Shown in pieces: positions 34,385 to 43,899 of a stretch of 64,000 nucleotides of DNA. The position numbers and the translations under genes were made by a program. Source of the stretch: CAVQCX01 sp963775335 (GTDB taxonomy: Bacteria > Pseudomonadota > Gammaproteobacteria > Chromatiales > Chromatiaceae). The stretch covers positions 1,984,001-2,048,000 of the forward strand of contig CAVZIJ010000003.1 in NCBI GenBank assembly GCA_963775335.1, in the 5' to 3' direction. Each line of letters starts with the position of its first letter. Position 1 is the stretch's first letter. The notes under the pieces were generated by a model. That model was not told the origin of the DNA, made no database searches, and saw nothing but the letters and a program-made list of their open reading frames with translations.

Positions 34385-34673
34385 GATGACCCCTCCCCTC
34401 GCATAATCCCGCTAGACAGCGTGCCGCACGTCGGATAGGAGGTCCACAGGCTCCCAGGAGATCCAACCGTCCCGGGACAAGTATCGGCCTGCGGTCGTCC
34501 TAAATCAACCGCCGGTACCGGCGAGGGCCTCCAGCCAAGCATAGGGAGAAGAACAGCGCGGCGCTGAGTTTGAGGATCTAGGAACAATGTTCGCTGACCA
34601 CGGCAGGATGCGCCGAGACAGGAACCGCTGCGCTCGCAACCCGTAGGTTCCTGCATCACCTCGCCCTAACGGC
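34385..34673. other. Intergenic region
   Basis: 289 bp; contains the presumed promoter of the transglutaminase-amidohydrolase pair. No gene seen. Confidence 0.35.
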
Positions 34674-35270
34674 TTACACATCCTTGATCCCCCTCCCATC
34701 CAGGTGACTCAGTATCGTCGGGTCGCTCCGGTTCTTGGAGGTCGCCGCTTTCATAAAGATAACGACGCCGTCGATATCGCGGATTATCCCTTTCAGTCGA
34801 TCGTCATTCTCATTGGCATTGCTGATGGACTCAAACGCAAGATCCATCAGGTTCTTGTCGTGGCGCGCGATGCCGATTGCATAGGCGAGGTAGCACGCAA
34901 GTCCCGCGTGTTTCATGTCGATACGTTTCGCAAAGGTTCGCCAGGCTTTCACCCACCGATCCCACTCCATTGCCGAAAGCTTCTCTCCATCGAGGTGCAG
35001 GAACAGGGTCGTGCTGATGAGGTCATCTTTCCAATTCCATTCGGGGACGTTCGCCTTCCTCCGCGCGACATTCACGGCTCGTTCGTGAAATTCCAGACAG
35101 CGACCGCAGTGGTAATAGCACGCGAGGACATATGCAATGTATTCCCGCTCAAGGTTCGTCAATTCGAAGGGCGCCGTCTCACCGGGTAGGCCTTCAAATA
35201 CAATCTGATGCAGTTCATTGAGCACGTCATTGAAAGCCCAGCCGAGCAAGGGCGTTTTTGGCTTTATCAT
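34674..35270 (-). CDS. AhpD/carboxymuconolactone decarboxylase-like protein
   Basis: 198 aa. AhpD-type signature: Glu43, then Cys55-x2-Cys58-x3-His62 (CGRCLEFH), with the 12-residue Glu-to-Cys spacing of AhpD. The fold is all-helical. Such proteins use the CxxC pair for thiol-dependent peroxide or disulfide chemistry. The start at 35270 (MIKPKTPLLGW) is chosen because homology-like sequence begins there; the upstream extension is Arg/Pro-rich and unlikely. AT-richer than neighbours, so possibly acquired. Confidence 0.65.
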   Translation of the reverse strand: MIKPKTPLLGWAFNDVLNELHQIVFEGLPGETAPFELTNLEREYIAYVLACYYHCGRCLEFHERAVNVARRKANVPEWNWKDDLISTTLFLHLDGEKLSAMEWDRWVKAWRTFAKRIDMKHAGLACYLAYAIGIARHDKNLMDLAFESISNANENDDRLKGIIRDIDGVVIFMKAATSKNRSDPTILSHLDGRGIKDV

Positions 35271-35784
35271 GCTGGTATGCCTATTCTCCGGTTTCCGTCG
35301 CTTGCCGACGTCATCGTCAGTGGTAGGGATTCTGGCTCCGCCGTGCCGGTGCGCTTTCCCGCGATACGGCCACCCATTCGATAATCCCCGGGGGGCCTCT
35401 GCAGCCCCCGGGCCAGCCCAAGATCCTGCACGTCTAGGGCGCACGGCGAGTCTTCCCATTGAGAGATCGTCGTCCTATTGTTTCTCCCCGAAGGAAGATC
35501 TTCAATCGTTAGAACCAATCTCACCATATTCTCGGGTTGTCGCAAAACATGCAGATGCCCGGCGGATACCGAATGCAGCGATGGAAAGAGTTGACGCGCC
35601 CGGTCTGTCGAATACACTGCTGTTTGCACCAAGGACATAGGCCAGGTCTTCCAGCTTGATCTTCGCCTTTTAGCTCGCGGAAGGGTAACTCAGACCGGCG
35701 CGCTGGGTTGGCGGCGGTTGGAAGGGCCTTGGCTGCGCCGGTGCCGCGGCGTTGTTGCGCCCATCGGGATATCAAGGAGCTGAG

Positions 35785-36735
35785 ATGGCGACGCAGGTTC
35801 AGGGACTACACACGCTCTACAGGAACATAGCCAAGGTGATCGTCGGCAAGAGGGACACGATCATCTACGCGCTGGCTACGCTGCTTTGCCGTGGTCACCT
35901 GCTGCTGGAGGACGTGCCGGGCGTGGGCAAGACCATGCTGGCGCGGGCGCTGGCACGCTCGGTGGATGCGGACTTCAAGCGAGTGCAGTTCACTCCGGAC
36001 CTGCTGCCGTCGGACCTCACCGGAGTCTCGGTGTACGACCAGAAAGAAGGCAGCTTCCGGTTCCAGCCGGGGCCGGTGTTCACCAATCTGTTGCTCACCG
36101 ACGAGATCAACCGCGGCACCCCTCGCACCCAGTCGGCCCTGCTCGAGTGCATGGCGGAGTGTCAGGTCAGCGTCGACGGGCAGACCCGCCGGATGGCCGA
36201 TCTGTTCATGGTCATCGCCACTCAGAACCCGGTGGAGTTTCACGGCACCTTTCCGCTGCCCGAGGCCCAGCTCGACCGCTTTTTCATGCGCATCGACATG
36301 GGCTATCCGCAACCGGAGGAGGAGCTGCAGATCGTCCGGATGCAGAACGCCGCGCACCCGATAGACGACATCGAGCCGGTGCTGACGGTGGACCAGATCC
36401 TCAGGATGCAGGGCGAGGTGCCCAAGGTCCAAGTGGAGGAGAGCGTCGGCCAGTACATCATCGCCATCGTTCGGGCCACGCGCGAGCACCGCGACGTGGA
36501 GCTGGGTGCCAGTCCGCGTGGCTCGGTCGCCCTGACCAAGGCGGCCCAGGCGCTGGCCCTGATCCAGGGGCGTACGTTCGTGACCCCGCAGATGGTCAAA
36601 CAGGTGGCCGTTCCGGTGCTCGGGCACCGCCTGGTGTTGCGGCACAAGTCGACCCTCGGCGGCAAGGCCTCGGCCGAGGTGATTCAAGAGGTGCTGAGCC
36701 AGGTGGCGGTGCCGGTCAGCGCCGGTGCGGCATGA
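35785..36735 (+). CDS. MoxR-family AAA+ ATPase
   Basis: 316 aa chaperone-like ATPase. Walker A EDVPGVGKT (42-50), Walker B LLLTDEINR (103-111), sensor 1 in VIATQNPVEFHGTFPLPEAQLDRF. AAGGAGC precedes the ATG. Overlaps the DUF58 gene (ATGA), forming the classic MoxR-DUF58-transglutaminase operon thought to act in cell-envelope or metal-cofactor maturation of partner proteins. Confidence 0.93.
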   Translation: MATQVQGLHTLYRNIAKVIVGKRDTIIYALATLLCRGHLLLEDVPGVGKTMLARALARSVDADFKRVQFTPDLLPSDLTGVSVYDQKEGSFRFQPGPVFTNLLLTDEINRGTPRTQSALLECMAECQVSVDGQTRRMADLFMVIATQNPVEFHGTFPLPEAQLDRFFMRIDMGYPQPEEELQIVRMQNAAHPIDDIEPVLTVDQILRMQGEVPKVQVEESVGQYIIAIVRATREHRDVELGASPRGSVALTKAAQALALIQGRTFVTPQMVKQVAVPVLGHRLVLRHKSTLGGKASAEVIQEVLSQVAVPVSAGAA

Positions 36736-37964
36736 GTCCCGGATGGGAGGCGCTCGCCGAGCGCGGGCTGTCGCGGCTCAGCCTCGGCTACGTCCTGCCG
36801 GCGTTCGCGGTCGCAATCTACCTGATCGCCTGGAACCGCGGCGTCGCGCTGCTCTACGGCCTGTTCGTGCTGCTGGTCGCGATCTACCTGGTCGGGCACC
36901 TGGCCCCCTACTGGAACCTCACCGGGATTCAGGCGTTGCGCTCCCACCCGGCCACGGCCGTGGAGGGAGAGCGGGTGAGCCTGAGCATCCAGTTGGACAA
37001 GACCGGCTGGCGATGCGCGTACATGCTCTCGGTGCATGACCAGCTACCGTTCGCCGCACTGTCCGAGAACCAGCTGCTCGCCCTGGTCCCCCGGCTCAAG
37101 GACAAGGCGCGGCTGTGGATCGAGGTGCCGTGCGTTCTGCGCGGCGAGCATCGTCTCGGCCCGCTGCAGCTGAGTAGCGGCTATCCGCTGGGGCTGAAGA
37201 CGCACCGCCGGGCCATCGCCAACTCGGGCTCGCGGCTGCTGGTCTATCCGCGTGCATTCCCCGTCCGGCGCCTGCCCCTGCTGGATTCGTCCAAGGTCCC
37301 CATGGCCGGCTCGCGGGCGGCGGCCCTGGCCGGGGGCAGCGACATCTTCTTCGGGGTGCGCGAGTACCGCCACGGCGACAGCCCGCGCCACGTTCACTGG
37401 CCCGCCAGCGCCCGGCGGGGCGAGCTGGTCGTCAAGGAGCTCGAGCTCATTAACTGCACCGATCTACTGATCGTGCTCGACCTGAGCCGGGAGTCGGTTT
37501 ACGGGGAGGGCCTGCACTCCACCCTGGAATATGCCGTCAAGATTGCCGCCTCGATCGCCGACTATGCATTGGCCGAGGGGCACGGCGTAAAGCTGTTCGG
37601 AATCGGAGAGCGGACCTGGGAGACCCGGCTGGGGCACGGGGAGACCCACAACCGAGTGGTGCTGGAGCTACTGGCCCGCGTCCGTGCCGACGGCGACACA
37701 GCCTACGCCGAGGTCCTGAGCCGCGCCTTGGGGCGGATGCCGCGGGCCGGCGTGGTGGTGGTATTCGAGAACGACACCGCGGCGGCCACCCAGCGGCTCG
37801 ATGCGCGGCTGCTGCACGCATCGCGCCACGAGGCCCTGACCATCCGCTTCGACAGCCGTAGCTTCGAGCGCGGTCCCGGTGTGTCGCTCCCCCGCCGGCT
37901 CGCACGGGCCGACAGCACTTATCAGATAAGCTGTGGCGACGATCTGGCGGGGGTGTTCTCGTGA
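36732..37964 (+). CDS. DUF58 membrane protein
   Basis: 410 aa, start overlapping the MoxR stop. Two N-terminal membrane helices (about 18-36 and 40-58), then the DUF58 signature FGVREYRHGDSPRHVHWPASARRGELVVKELE, followed by a VWA-like fold (DLLIVLDLSRESVYG). The likely partner of the MoxR ATPase in a chaperone pair. Confidence 0.9.
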   Translation: MSPGWEALAERGLSRLSLGYVLPAFAVAIYLIAWNRGVALLYGLFVLLVAIYLVGHLAPYWNLTGIQALRSHPATAVEGERVSLSIQLDKTGWRCAYMLSVHDQLPFAALSENQLLALVPRLKDKARLWIEVPCVLRGEHRLGPLQLSSGYPLGLKTHRRAIANSGSRLLVYPRAFPVRRLPLLDSSKVPMAGSRAAALAGGSDIFFGVREYRHGDSPRHVHWPASARRGELVVKELELINCTDLLIVLDLSRESVYGEGLHSTLEYAVKIAASIADYALAEGHGVKLFGIGERTWETRLGHGETHNRVVLELLARVRADGDTAYAEVLSRALGRMPRAGVVVVFENDTAAATQRLDARLLHASRHEALTIRFDSRSFERGPGVSLPRRLARADSTYQISCGDDLAGVFS

Positions 37965-40189
37965 GCGCGCAGCCGGGCGAGCTCGCCCACGCTCGCAACC
38001 TGAACGACCCGCGTATCTACCCCGGGCTGTGGGTCATGCAGACCAGCGTCGCGGCAGCCCAGGCCGCGGTCGTCTCCGCCGCCCCGGTGCCCGCGTCGCT
38101 GTTCTGGGCGCTGGTGTGCGCCCTCAGCCTGGGACTCGGACTGAGCTATCGCGCCAAGGCCCTCCGGCTTCACTTTCAGCTGGCCAACGGAGCCGCGCTC
38201 ATCGGCCTCATGGCCTTTCTGACGGCACTGCTCAGCGATCTCGCTAATGCGCTGCTCACGCTGCTGCTGTGGCTCCTGGTGGCCAAGAACATCACCCTGG
38301 CGCGCGAGCGCGACGCCTACTTCACCATCGCGATCTCGCTGGTCGTTCTGGTGTTCGGGGCAGCCGAGAGCCGCAGCGGCTGGTTTCTGCTCGCAGTTAC
38401 TGTCTACACCCTCGGGGGGCTCTTCACCCTGGCGCTGATGCACGTCGATGACCTGCGCCACAGGGCCCTGGCCGAGCACCCACGACAGGGGTTCGCCGCG
38501 CCGCTGCCGACCAGTGTTCTCCCCCTGACCCTGGGGGTCCTGTTGCTCGCCGGCGTCTTCTATTTGCTCATGCCGACCCCGCCCGCCACCCATTGGGGCT
38601 CGTACATGTCCCCCGGCGGCCAGGACTACGGGGACCGGCAGTGGGAGCGTCAGGCCGGGACGGGCGAGATCAGCGAGGGGCCCGATACGGCAGACAAGGC
38701 ACAGCACCGCTCCTCCGGCTCGCCGAGCTCGGACCCTGGCTATGCGGGCTTCTCTGATCGACTGGATATCGACAAGGCGGGGCGCCAAGGCGTCGCCAAC
38801 GCCATCGTCCTGTATGTCCAGGCGCCCGAGCCCCTGTACCTGACTGGGAAGGTCTTCGACACCTTCGACGGAGAGAGGTGGACGGCGACCCGGGCCGACG
38901 AGCAAAAGATCGCCCTGCAATACGGGCGCCACCGCTTCGACATGACCCCCAGCGCGGACGAGGAGGAGCAGGACATTGAGGCGACGGTCGACCTCCCGCC
39001 GGTGCTCTTCGGCGCCTCCCGGGTGGTCGAAGTGGGATTCCCCGGCCCGGTGATCGCGGTCGACCGGCTCGGCAGCCTCCGCATCCCGCGTCCCCTGGCC
39101 AAGGGTACCCGCTACGAGGTCCTCTCGCGCGTCCAGCGATTGAAAGGGCGACCGCTGGTCGAAGAGCAGATCCTCGACGGCGAGGCCTATCTGCAGCTGC
39201 CCCAGCGGTTGGACCCCGCCATCGCCGCTCTCGCCGCCGAGATCACGGCGCGCCAGCCAACGCCCCTGGCCAAGGCCATCGCCCTGGAGCAATACCTGCG
39301 CACGCGGTACCAGTACTCGTTCGAGTCCATCTTCACCTCCCAGGGCCACACCCCCCTGAGCGAGTTCCTGTTCAAGACGCATAAGGGCCATTGCGAGTAC
39401 TTCGCCAGCGCCCTCGCGATCATGTTGCGCACACAGGGGATCGCCTCGCGCCTGGTGACCGGCTACGCGGCGACCACCTATAACCCACTGACGGGCTACC
39501 TGGAAGTACGCGCCTTGGACGGCCACGCCTGGGTCCAGGCCTACATCCCGGAGCGGGGCTGGGCTGCCCTGGAACCGACCCCTGCCTACGACCTGCCCCC
39601 AGCCCCGCAAACCCTGACGACCTCGCAGCGCCTGGAGCGCTATGCCAAGGCCCTGGTCCACCAGTCCGAGCTAAGCGGCGAAAATCGGGCGAAGCGAAGG
39701 TGGCTGCCTGACATCGCCGAGGCCTTCACGCTGATCAACCAGGCCATGGCCCATCTCTGGCACCTTCTGACCGCGGCGCTCTGGACCTGGATCGCCGCCA
39801 ACCGCTGGCTGCTGGCCACCGTGCTCGGCGGCCTGGCGCTAGGGATCGGGGCGTTCCGCCAACTGCAGCGGCCGCTGCGAGACCGGCTGGCGAAACGGCG
39901 CATCGACAGGGCCCGCAACGGAGATCCGAGCCGGCTCGCGGTCCTGTGTGTCTGTGAGCTTCAGGCCTGGCTCGCCCGCCGCGATCTCCCGCGGGCGGAC
40001 CACCTCACCTTAGAGGAGTATGCCGAGGGCCTGAGTCGAGAAAAGCCCCGCTTCCAGGCCCCGCTCGCCGTCCTGATCGAGCTGTTTTCCCGGGCACGCT
40101 ACTCCACCGAGAAGCTCGACCCCGAGGAAGCAATATCCGCCTACGAGGCCTTTTCCCGCATCGTGTCGTCCACCGATGCCAAGACGTAG
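37961..40189 (+). CDS. TgpA-like transglutaminase, membrane-bound
   Basis: 742 aa from a GTG overlapping the DUF58 stop (GTGA). N-terminal block of membrane helices (about 40-200), a periplasmic DUF3488-type region, a transglutaminase core, one late helix (about 600-630) and a C-terminal cytoplasmic domain. Catalytic Cys478 (KGHCEYFAS) and His522 (GHAWVQAY) are present; the third position reads LEPT, so Glu replaces the usual Asp. Pseudomonas TgpA is an essential periplasmic transglutaminase of unknown target. Confidence 0.9.
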   Translation: MSAQPGELAHARNLNDPRIYPGLWVMQTSVAAAQAAVVSAAPVPASLFWALVCALSLGLGLSYRAKALRLHFQLANGAALIGLMAFLTALLSDLANALLTLLLWLLVAKNITLARERDAYFTIAISLVVLVFGAAESRSGWFLLAVTVYTLGGLFTLALMHVDDLRHRALAEHPRQGFAAPLPTSVLPLTLGVLLLAGVFYLLMPTPPATHWGSYMSPGGQDYGDRQWERQAGTGEISEGPDTADKAQHRSSGSPSSDPGYAGFSDRLDIDKAGRQGVANAIVLYVQAPEPLYLTGKVFDTFDGERWTATRADEQKIALQYGRHRFDMTPSADEEEQDIEATVDLPPVLFGASRVVEVGFPGPVIAVDRLGSLRIPRPLAKGTRYEVLSRVQRLKGRPLVEEQILDGEAYLQLPQRLDPAIAALAAEITARQPTPLAKAIALEQYLRTRYQYSFESIFTSQGHTPLSEFLFKTHKGHCEYFASALAIMLRTQGIASRLVTGYAATTYNPLTGYLEVRALDGHAWVQAYIPERGWAALEPTPAYDLPPAPQTLTTSQRLERYAKALVHQSELSGENRAKRRWLPDIAEAFTLINQAMAHLWHLLTAALWTWIAANRWLLATVLGGLALGIGAFRQLQRPLRDRLAKRRIDRARNGDPSRLAVLCVCELQAWLARRDLPRADHLTLEEYAEGLSREKPRFQAPLAVLIELFSRARYSTEKLDPEEAISAYEAFSRIVSSTDAKT

Positions 40190-40258
40190 CCGGAGAAGTG
40201 AAACCCAGGGTCTGGGCGGCTGACGGTCCCGACAGGCTCATCCCCGATCGCCCGAGAG

Positions 40259-41353
40259 TCATATGGCTCCACAAAAGGCGGCCGTAGCAGGGGCTACAGC
40301 TGGCGGAGCTATGGTGAAGACCTTCATCTCGCCTTTACCCTTCACAGCGATGGTTTGTTCTCCCTGAAACACCACCCGGCCCTTGACCAGGTCATGAGTG
40401 GTCTGCGAGACCATCAGCTCCATCGGGCAGGCACTGTTCTCCAGTCTCGAGGCGGTGTTGACGGAATCGCCGAAAACGTCATAGAGGTACTTGTTTGTGC
40501 CCACGATGGCACCAGCGACCCGCCCAGAATTCAGCCCGCCCCGGATCTCCCACCGGATCTCGCTCATCCGATTTCGACGCTTCAGGTACTCGATCGTCTC
40601 GATCGCCCCTTGCACCATCTTGTAGGCATGATCACGGTCGGCGTCCGGCATGCCGCAGACCGCGAAGTAGGCATCTCCGACAGTCTTGAGCCTTTCGCAG
40701 TCATGGGCTTCCATGATCCGATCGAAGTTGCTGAAGATGTCGTTGAGCTCGCTGATCAGCTGCTCTATTTCCATCTCCGACGACTTCTTGGTGAACCCGA
40801 CGATGTCAGCAATATAGATGGTGACATTGTCGTAAAATCCCGGACGCGACGTACCGGTCTCCTTCAGTTCGTCTGCGATCTTCTTGGGCAGAATGCTGCG
40901 CAGGAGTCGCTCGGATTTCTGCTTCTCTCTCCTGATCGCCAGGTTTTGCCTCTGAATGGTCTTGTACGAGCGGCGAAGCATCACCTGGCACCTCACCCTG
41001 GCCAACAGCTCGCCATAGTCCAGTGGCTTTCTGATGAAGTCGGATACGCCGGCCTGAAATGCGGTTTGCAGGTTCTCCGAAGACGTGTTCACCCCCGTGC
41101 ACATCATGATAGGGACATGCCTCAGCCGCGGATGCGCGCGCAGTCGCTTGCAGAAATCAATACCGCACTCGCCCGGCATATGCCAGTCGGTGATGACCAG
41201 ATCCGGTATGCATTCGACGGCCAACGCGTACCCGTCGGCAGGATTGTCCACGGATCTTACAGCTAAATTCGGGTTGTTCTTCGTCACGAGGTGAGAGATG
41301 ATTTTCCGGAAGACCGGATCATCTTCGACGACGAGCAGCATCTGGTTTTCCAT
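40259..41353 (-). CDS. Response-regulator adenylate/guanylate cyclase
   Basis: 364 aa. Receiver domain (about 5-120) with acidic pair Asp11/Asp12, phospho-acceptor Asp56 (ITDWHMPG) and conserved Lys in FIRKPLDYG. A coiled linker (about 125-165) leads to a class III cyclase domain: metal Asp in ADIVGFTKKSS and GDAYFAVCG, NSGRVAGAIVG, and YLYDVFGDSVNTASRLEN. The Lys in LKTVGDAYF and Asp in YDVFGD point to ATP as substrate. The start at 41353 is where the receiver begins. No histidine kinase is adjacent. Confidence 0.9.
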   Translation of the reverse strand: MENQMLLVVEDDPVFRKIISHLVTKNNPNLAVRSVDNPADGYALAVECIPDLVITDWHMPGECGIDFCKRLRAHPRLRHVPIMMCTGVNTSSENLQTAFQAGVSDFIRKPLDYGELLARVRCQVMLRRSYKTIQRQNLAIRREKQKSERLLRSILPKKIADELKETGTSRPGFYDNVTIYIADIVGFTKKSSEMEIEQLISELNDIFSNFDRIMEAHDCERLKTVGDAYFAVCGMPDADRDHAYKMVQGAIETIEYLKRRNRMSEIRWEIRGGLNSGRVAGAIVGTNKYLYDVFGDSVNTASRLENSACPMELMVSQTTHDLVKGRVVFQGEQTIAVKGKGEMKVFTIAPPAVAPATAAFCGAI

Positions 41354-41845
41354 GTGCAGTCCGACTAGCGCTCGACGGGCGGGGGCTCTACCCCTTTGGT
41401 ATGATTCTGCGGAATCGTCAGTGGTCGGGACAAGCCCAACCGACCACCTCCATGCCAACGTCCACCCCCGCGTTGGGACGGTAGCATGCCGACAGCCGGG
41501 CTTCGGCACAGCCAACCACGGAGTGTGAGCCAGATCCGGTTTACTGAGAACAGCATTTCAAGAGCCGCGCGCCCCGGGACAAGCCTGTCGCGACACGCCG
41601 CAAGTACTTGCTTGCGCTGCGCTGTCCTCTTCCCCGGCAGGTCCGGGGCTCGCCATTCCGGGCGAGCCCGTTCGGCCGGGAACAGCCCTGTCGGGCTTCT
41701 GCAACTTGGCCTCTCCCCAGCAGGCTCGGCAGCCAGGCAACGAGCCCCGGTGAGACGAGCAGGTCAGGATGCCTTTTCGGGATACACTGGGCGCTGGTGC
41801 GGGGATGGCGAGACCCGCCGCCTCGACGGACGCGAGCTATTCGGC
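41354..41845. other. Divergent cyclase-kup intergenic region
   Basis: 492 bp carrying both promoters. A 12-bp perfect palindrome GCAAGTACTTGC lies at 41600-41611. No riboswitch or gene recognised. Confidence 0.35.
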
Positions 41846-43759
41846 GTGAGCTCTACCCACCCCCTGCAAGAGGATGACAAGCCCGCCCAGGGACAGACGC
41901 GCCGTCTGGCCCTGGCGCTGGTCGCCCTGGGGGTGGTCTACGGCGATATCGGCACCAGCCCCCTGTACGCCGTGCGCGCCTGCTTCGCAAGCGGTGCCGA
42001 GCTCGCACCCAGCCCCGCGAACGTTCTCGGCGTGCTCTCGCTGATATTCTGGGCACTGACGCTGATCATCTCGGTTAAGTATCTACTGCTGGTGATGCGT
42101 GCCGACAACCGCGGGGAAGGGGGTATCCTGGCACTGCTCGCCCTCTCCGAGCCGGAGAAACGAAAGGGATTCCGCCGGACGGCGCTGGTCCTGACCGGGC
42201 TCTTCGGCGCATCCCTCCTCTATGGAGATGGGATGATCACGCCGGCAATCTCGGTGCTCGCAGCGGTCGAGGGACTGAAGGTGGCCACCCCGGCCCTGCA
42301 TCCGTTCGTGCTACCCCTGACGATCCTTGTTCTGCTGCTGCTGTTCCTGTTTCAAAAGCGCGGCACCACGAGCGTCGGCAGCGTCTTCGGCCCGGTGATG
42401 CTGGTCTGGTTCGCGCTCATCGCGCTGCTGGGCATCGCAGCCATCGTCACCCAGCCTCAGGTCTTGGGGGCCGTCGATCCGCGTTACGCGTTGGACTTTC
42501 TCCTCGCCAACCGCGGCACCGGCTATCTGGTGCTCGGGGGTGTGTTCCTGGTGGTCACCGGCGGCGAGGCGTTGTACGCCGACATGGGTCACTTCGGTCC
42601 TTCGCCGATCCGCATCGGCTGGTTCGGCCTGGTGCTGCCCGCCCTGCTGCTCAACTACTTCGGCCAGGGAGCGATCATCCTCACCCATCCCGCGCGAATC
42701 TCGCACCCATTCTACGACCTGGTACCGAGCTGGGGCGTCTACCCGATGGTCGCCATGGCCACAGCGGTCACTGTGATCGCTTCTCAGGCGGTGATCTCCG
42801 GCGCGTTCTCTCTGACCCGCCAGGCGGTGCTGCTCGGCTACTGCCCTCCGATGAAGATCGTCCAGACCTCCCCCGAGGAGATCGGGCAAATCTACATCCC
42901 CAACATCAACTGGGCCCTGATGGTCGCCGCGGTGCTGCTGGTGCTCGGCTTCGGCTCCTCCGCCAACCTTACGGCAGCCTACGGCGTAGCGGTCAGCACC
43001 ACCATGGTGATCACCACCGGGCTGGTGTTCCTGGTAGCGAGACGGCACTGGGGCTGGCCGCTTGCGCTGACTGTCGCCGTCACCGGCCCGCTCCTGGTGA
43101 TCAACGTCGGCTTCCTGGGCGCCAACCTGTTCAAGCTCGGCAGCGGCGGCTGGGTTCCGCTGGCGGTGGGCACCACGGGGTTATTCCTGATGGCCACCTG
43201 GCGCCGCGGTCGCGACCTGCTCTTCGAGAAGCTGCATGAGCGCGGCGTCCATCTGGACGTGCTCATGCCGGACCTGGAAGCGGGCCGCATCCCGCGCATC
43301 CCCGGCACGGCGGTATTTCTCACCGGCCGGGACCGAGACATTCCCGGCGCACTCCTGCACCACCTCCGGTTCAACCAGGTGCTGCGCGAGACGGTGATCC
43401 TGCTCACCGTGCGGACTGCCGAAGAGCCGCGGGTTCCGACTGCACGGCGCCTGCAAGTGGAGCACCGCGGCTTCGGCTTCCACCGCCTGTTCGTTCACTA
43501 CGGTTTCATGCAGGCACCCAACGTGCCGGTCGCGATCCGCCTGTGCCAAGACTTCAATCTGATAGAAGGCATCGACCTGGACAACATCGCCTACTATCTG
43601 TCGCGGGCCACCCTGATCCCCGTGCGCGATCTGGGCGGCATGGCCTACGCGCGCAAACGCCTTTTCGCCCTGCTGGCGCGCAATGCCCTGCGGGCGGGCG
43701 ATTTGTACCAGCTTCCGCCCGAGCGCTCCATGGAGCTGGGGGTCCAAATCGAGCTCTGA
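41846..43759 (+). CDS. kup: Low-affinity potassium transporter Kup
   Basis: Inner-membrane K+/H+ symporter, 637 aa (E. coli Kup 622 aa). Signature GVVYGDIGTSPLYAV near residue 30, about twelve helices up to residue 440, and a cytoplasmic C-terminal domain (FLTGRDRDIPGALLHHLRFN). GTG start at 41846 chosen because homology begins close after; the ribosome site is weak. Convergent with the CLC gene. Confidence 0.93.
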   Translation: MSSTHPLQEDDKPAQGQTRRLALALVALGVVYGDIGTSPLYAVRACFASGAELAPSPANVLGVLSLIFWALTLIISVKYLLLVMRADNRGEGGILALLALSEPEKRKGFRRTALVLTGLFGASLLYGDGMITPAISVLAAVEGLKVATPALHPFVLPLTILVLLLLFLFQKRGTTSVGSVFGPVMLVWFALIALLGIAAIVTQPQVLGAVDPRYALDFLLANRGTGYLVLGGVFLVVTGGEALYADMGHFGPSPIRIGWFGLVLPALLLNYFGQGAIILTHPARISHPFYDLVPSWGVYPMVAMATAVTVIASQAVISGAFSLTRQAVLLGYCPPMKIVQTSPEEIGQIYIPNINWALMVAAVLLVLGFGSSANLTAAYGVAVSTTMVITTGLVFLVARRHWGWPLALTVAVTGPLLVINVGFLGANLFKLGSGGWVPLAVGTTGLFLMATWRRGRDLLFEKLHERGVHLDVLMPDLEAGRIPRIPGTAVFLTGRDRDIPGALLHHLRFNQVLRETVILLTVRTAEEPRVPTARRLQVEHRGFGFHRLFVHYGFMQAPNVPVAIRLCQDFNLIEGIDLDNIAYYLSRATLIPVRDLGGMAYARKRLFALLARNALRAGDLYQLPPERSMELGVQIEL

Positions 43760-43899
43760 GCAACCCGGCGCTGGCCGTCATCCACACTCTCCTCACCGGC
43801 GCCAAGCGATTCCAGGCCATTGCCCGCGAATCCGTGGTTACCGACGGTATCCCCTCCCCCCGGGCCGACCTGGTCTGCCTTCGGTCTCGGCTGCCGGTC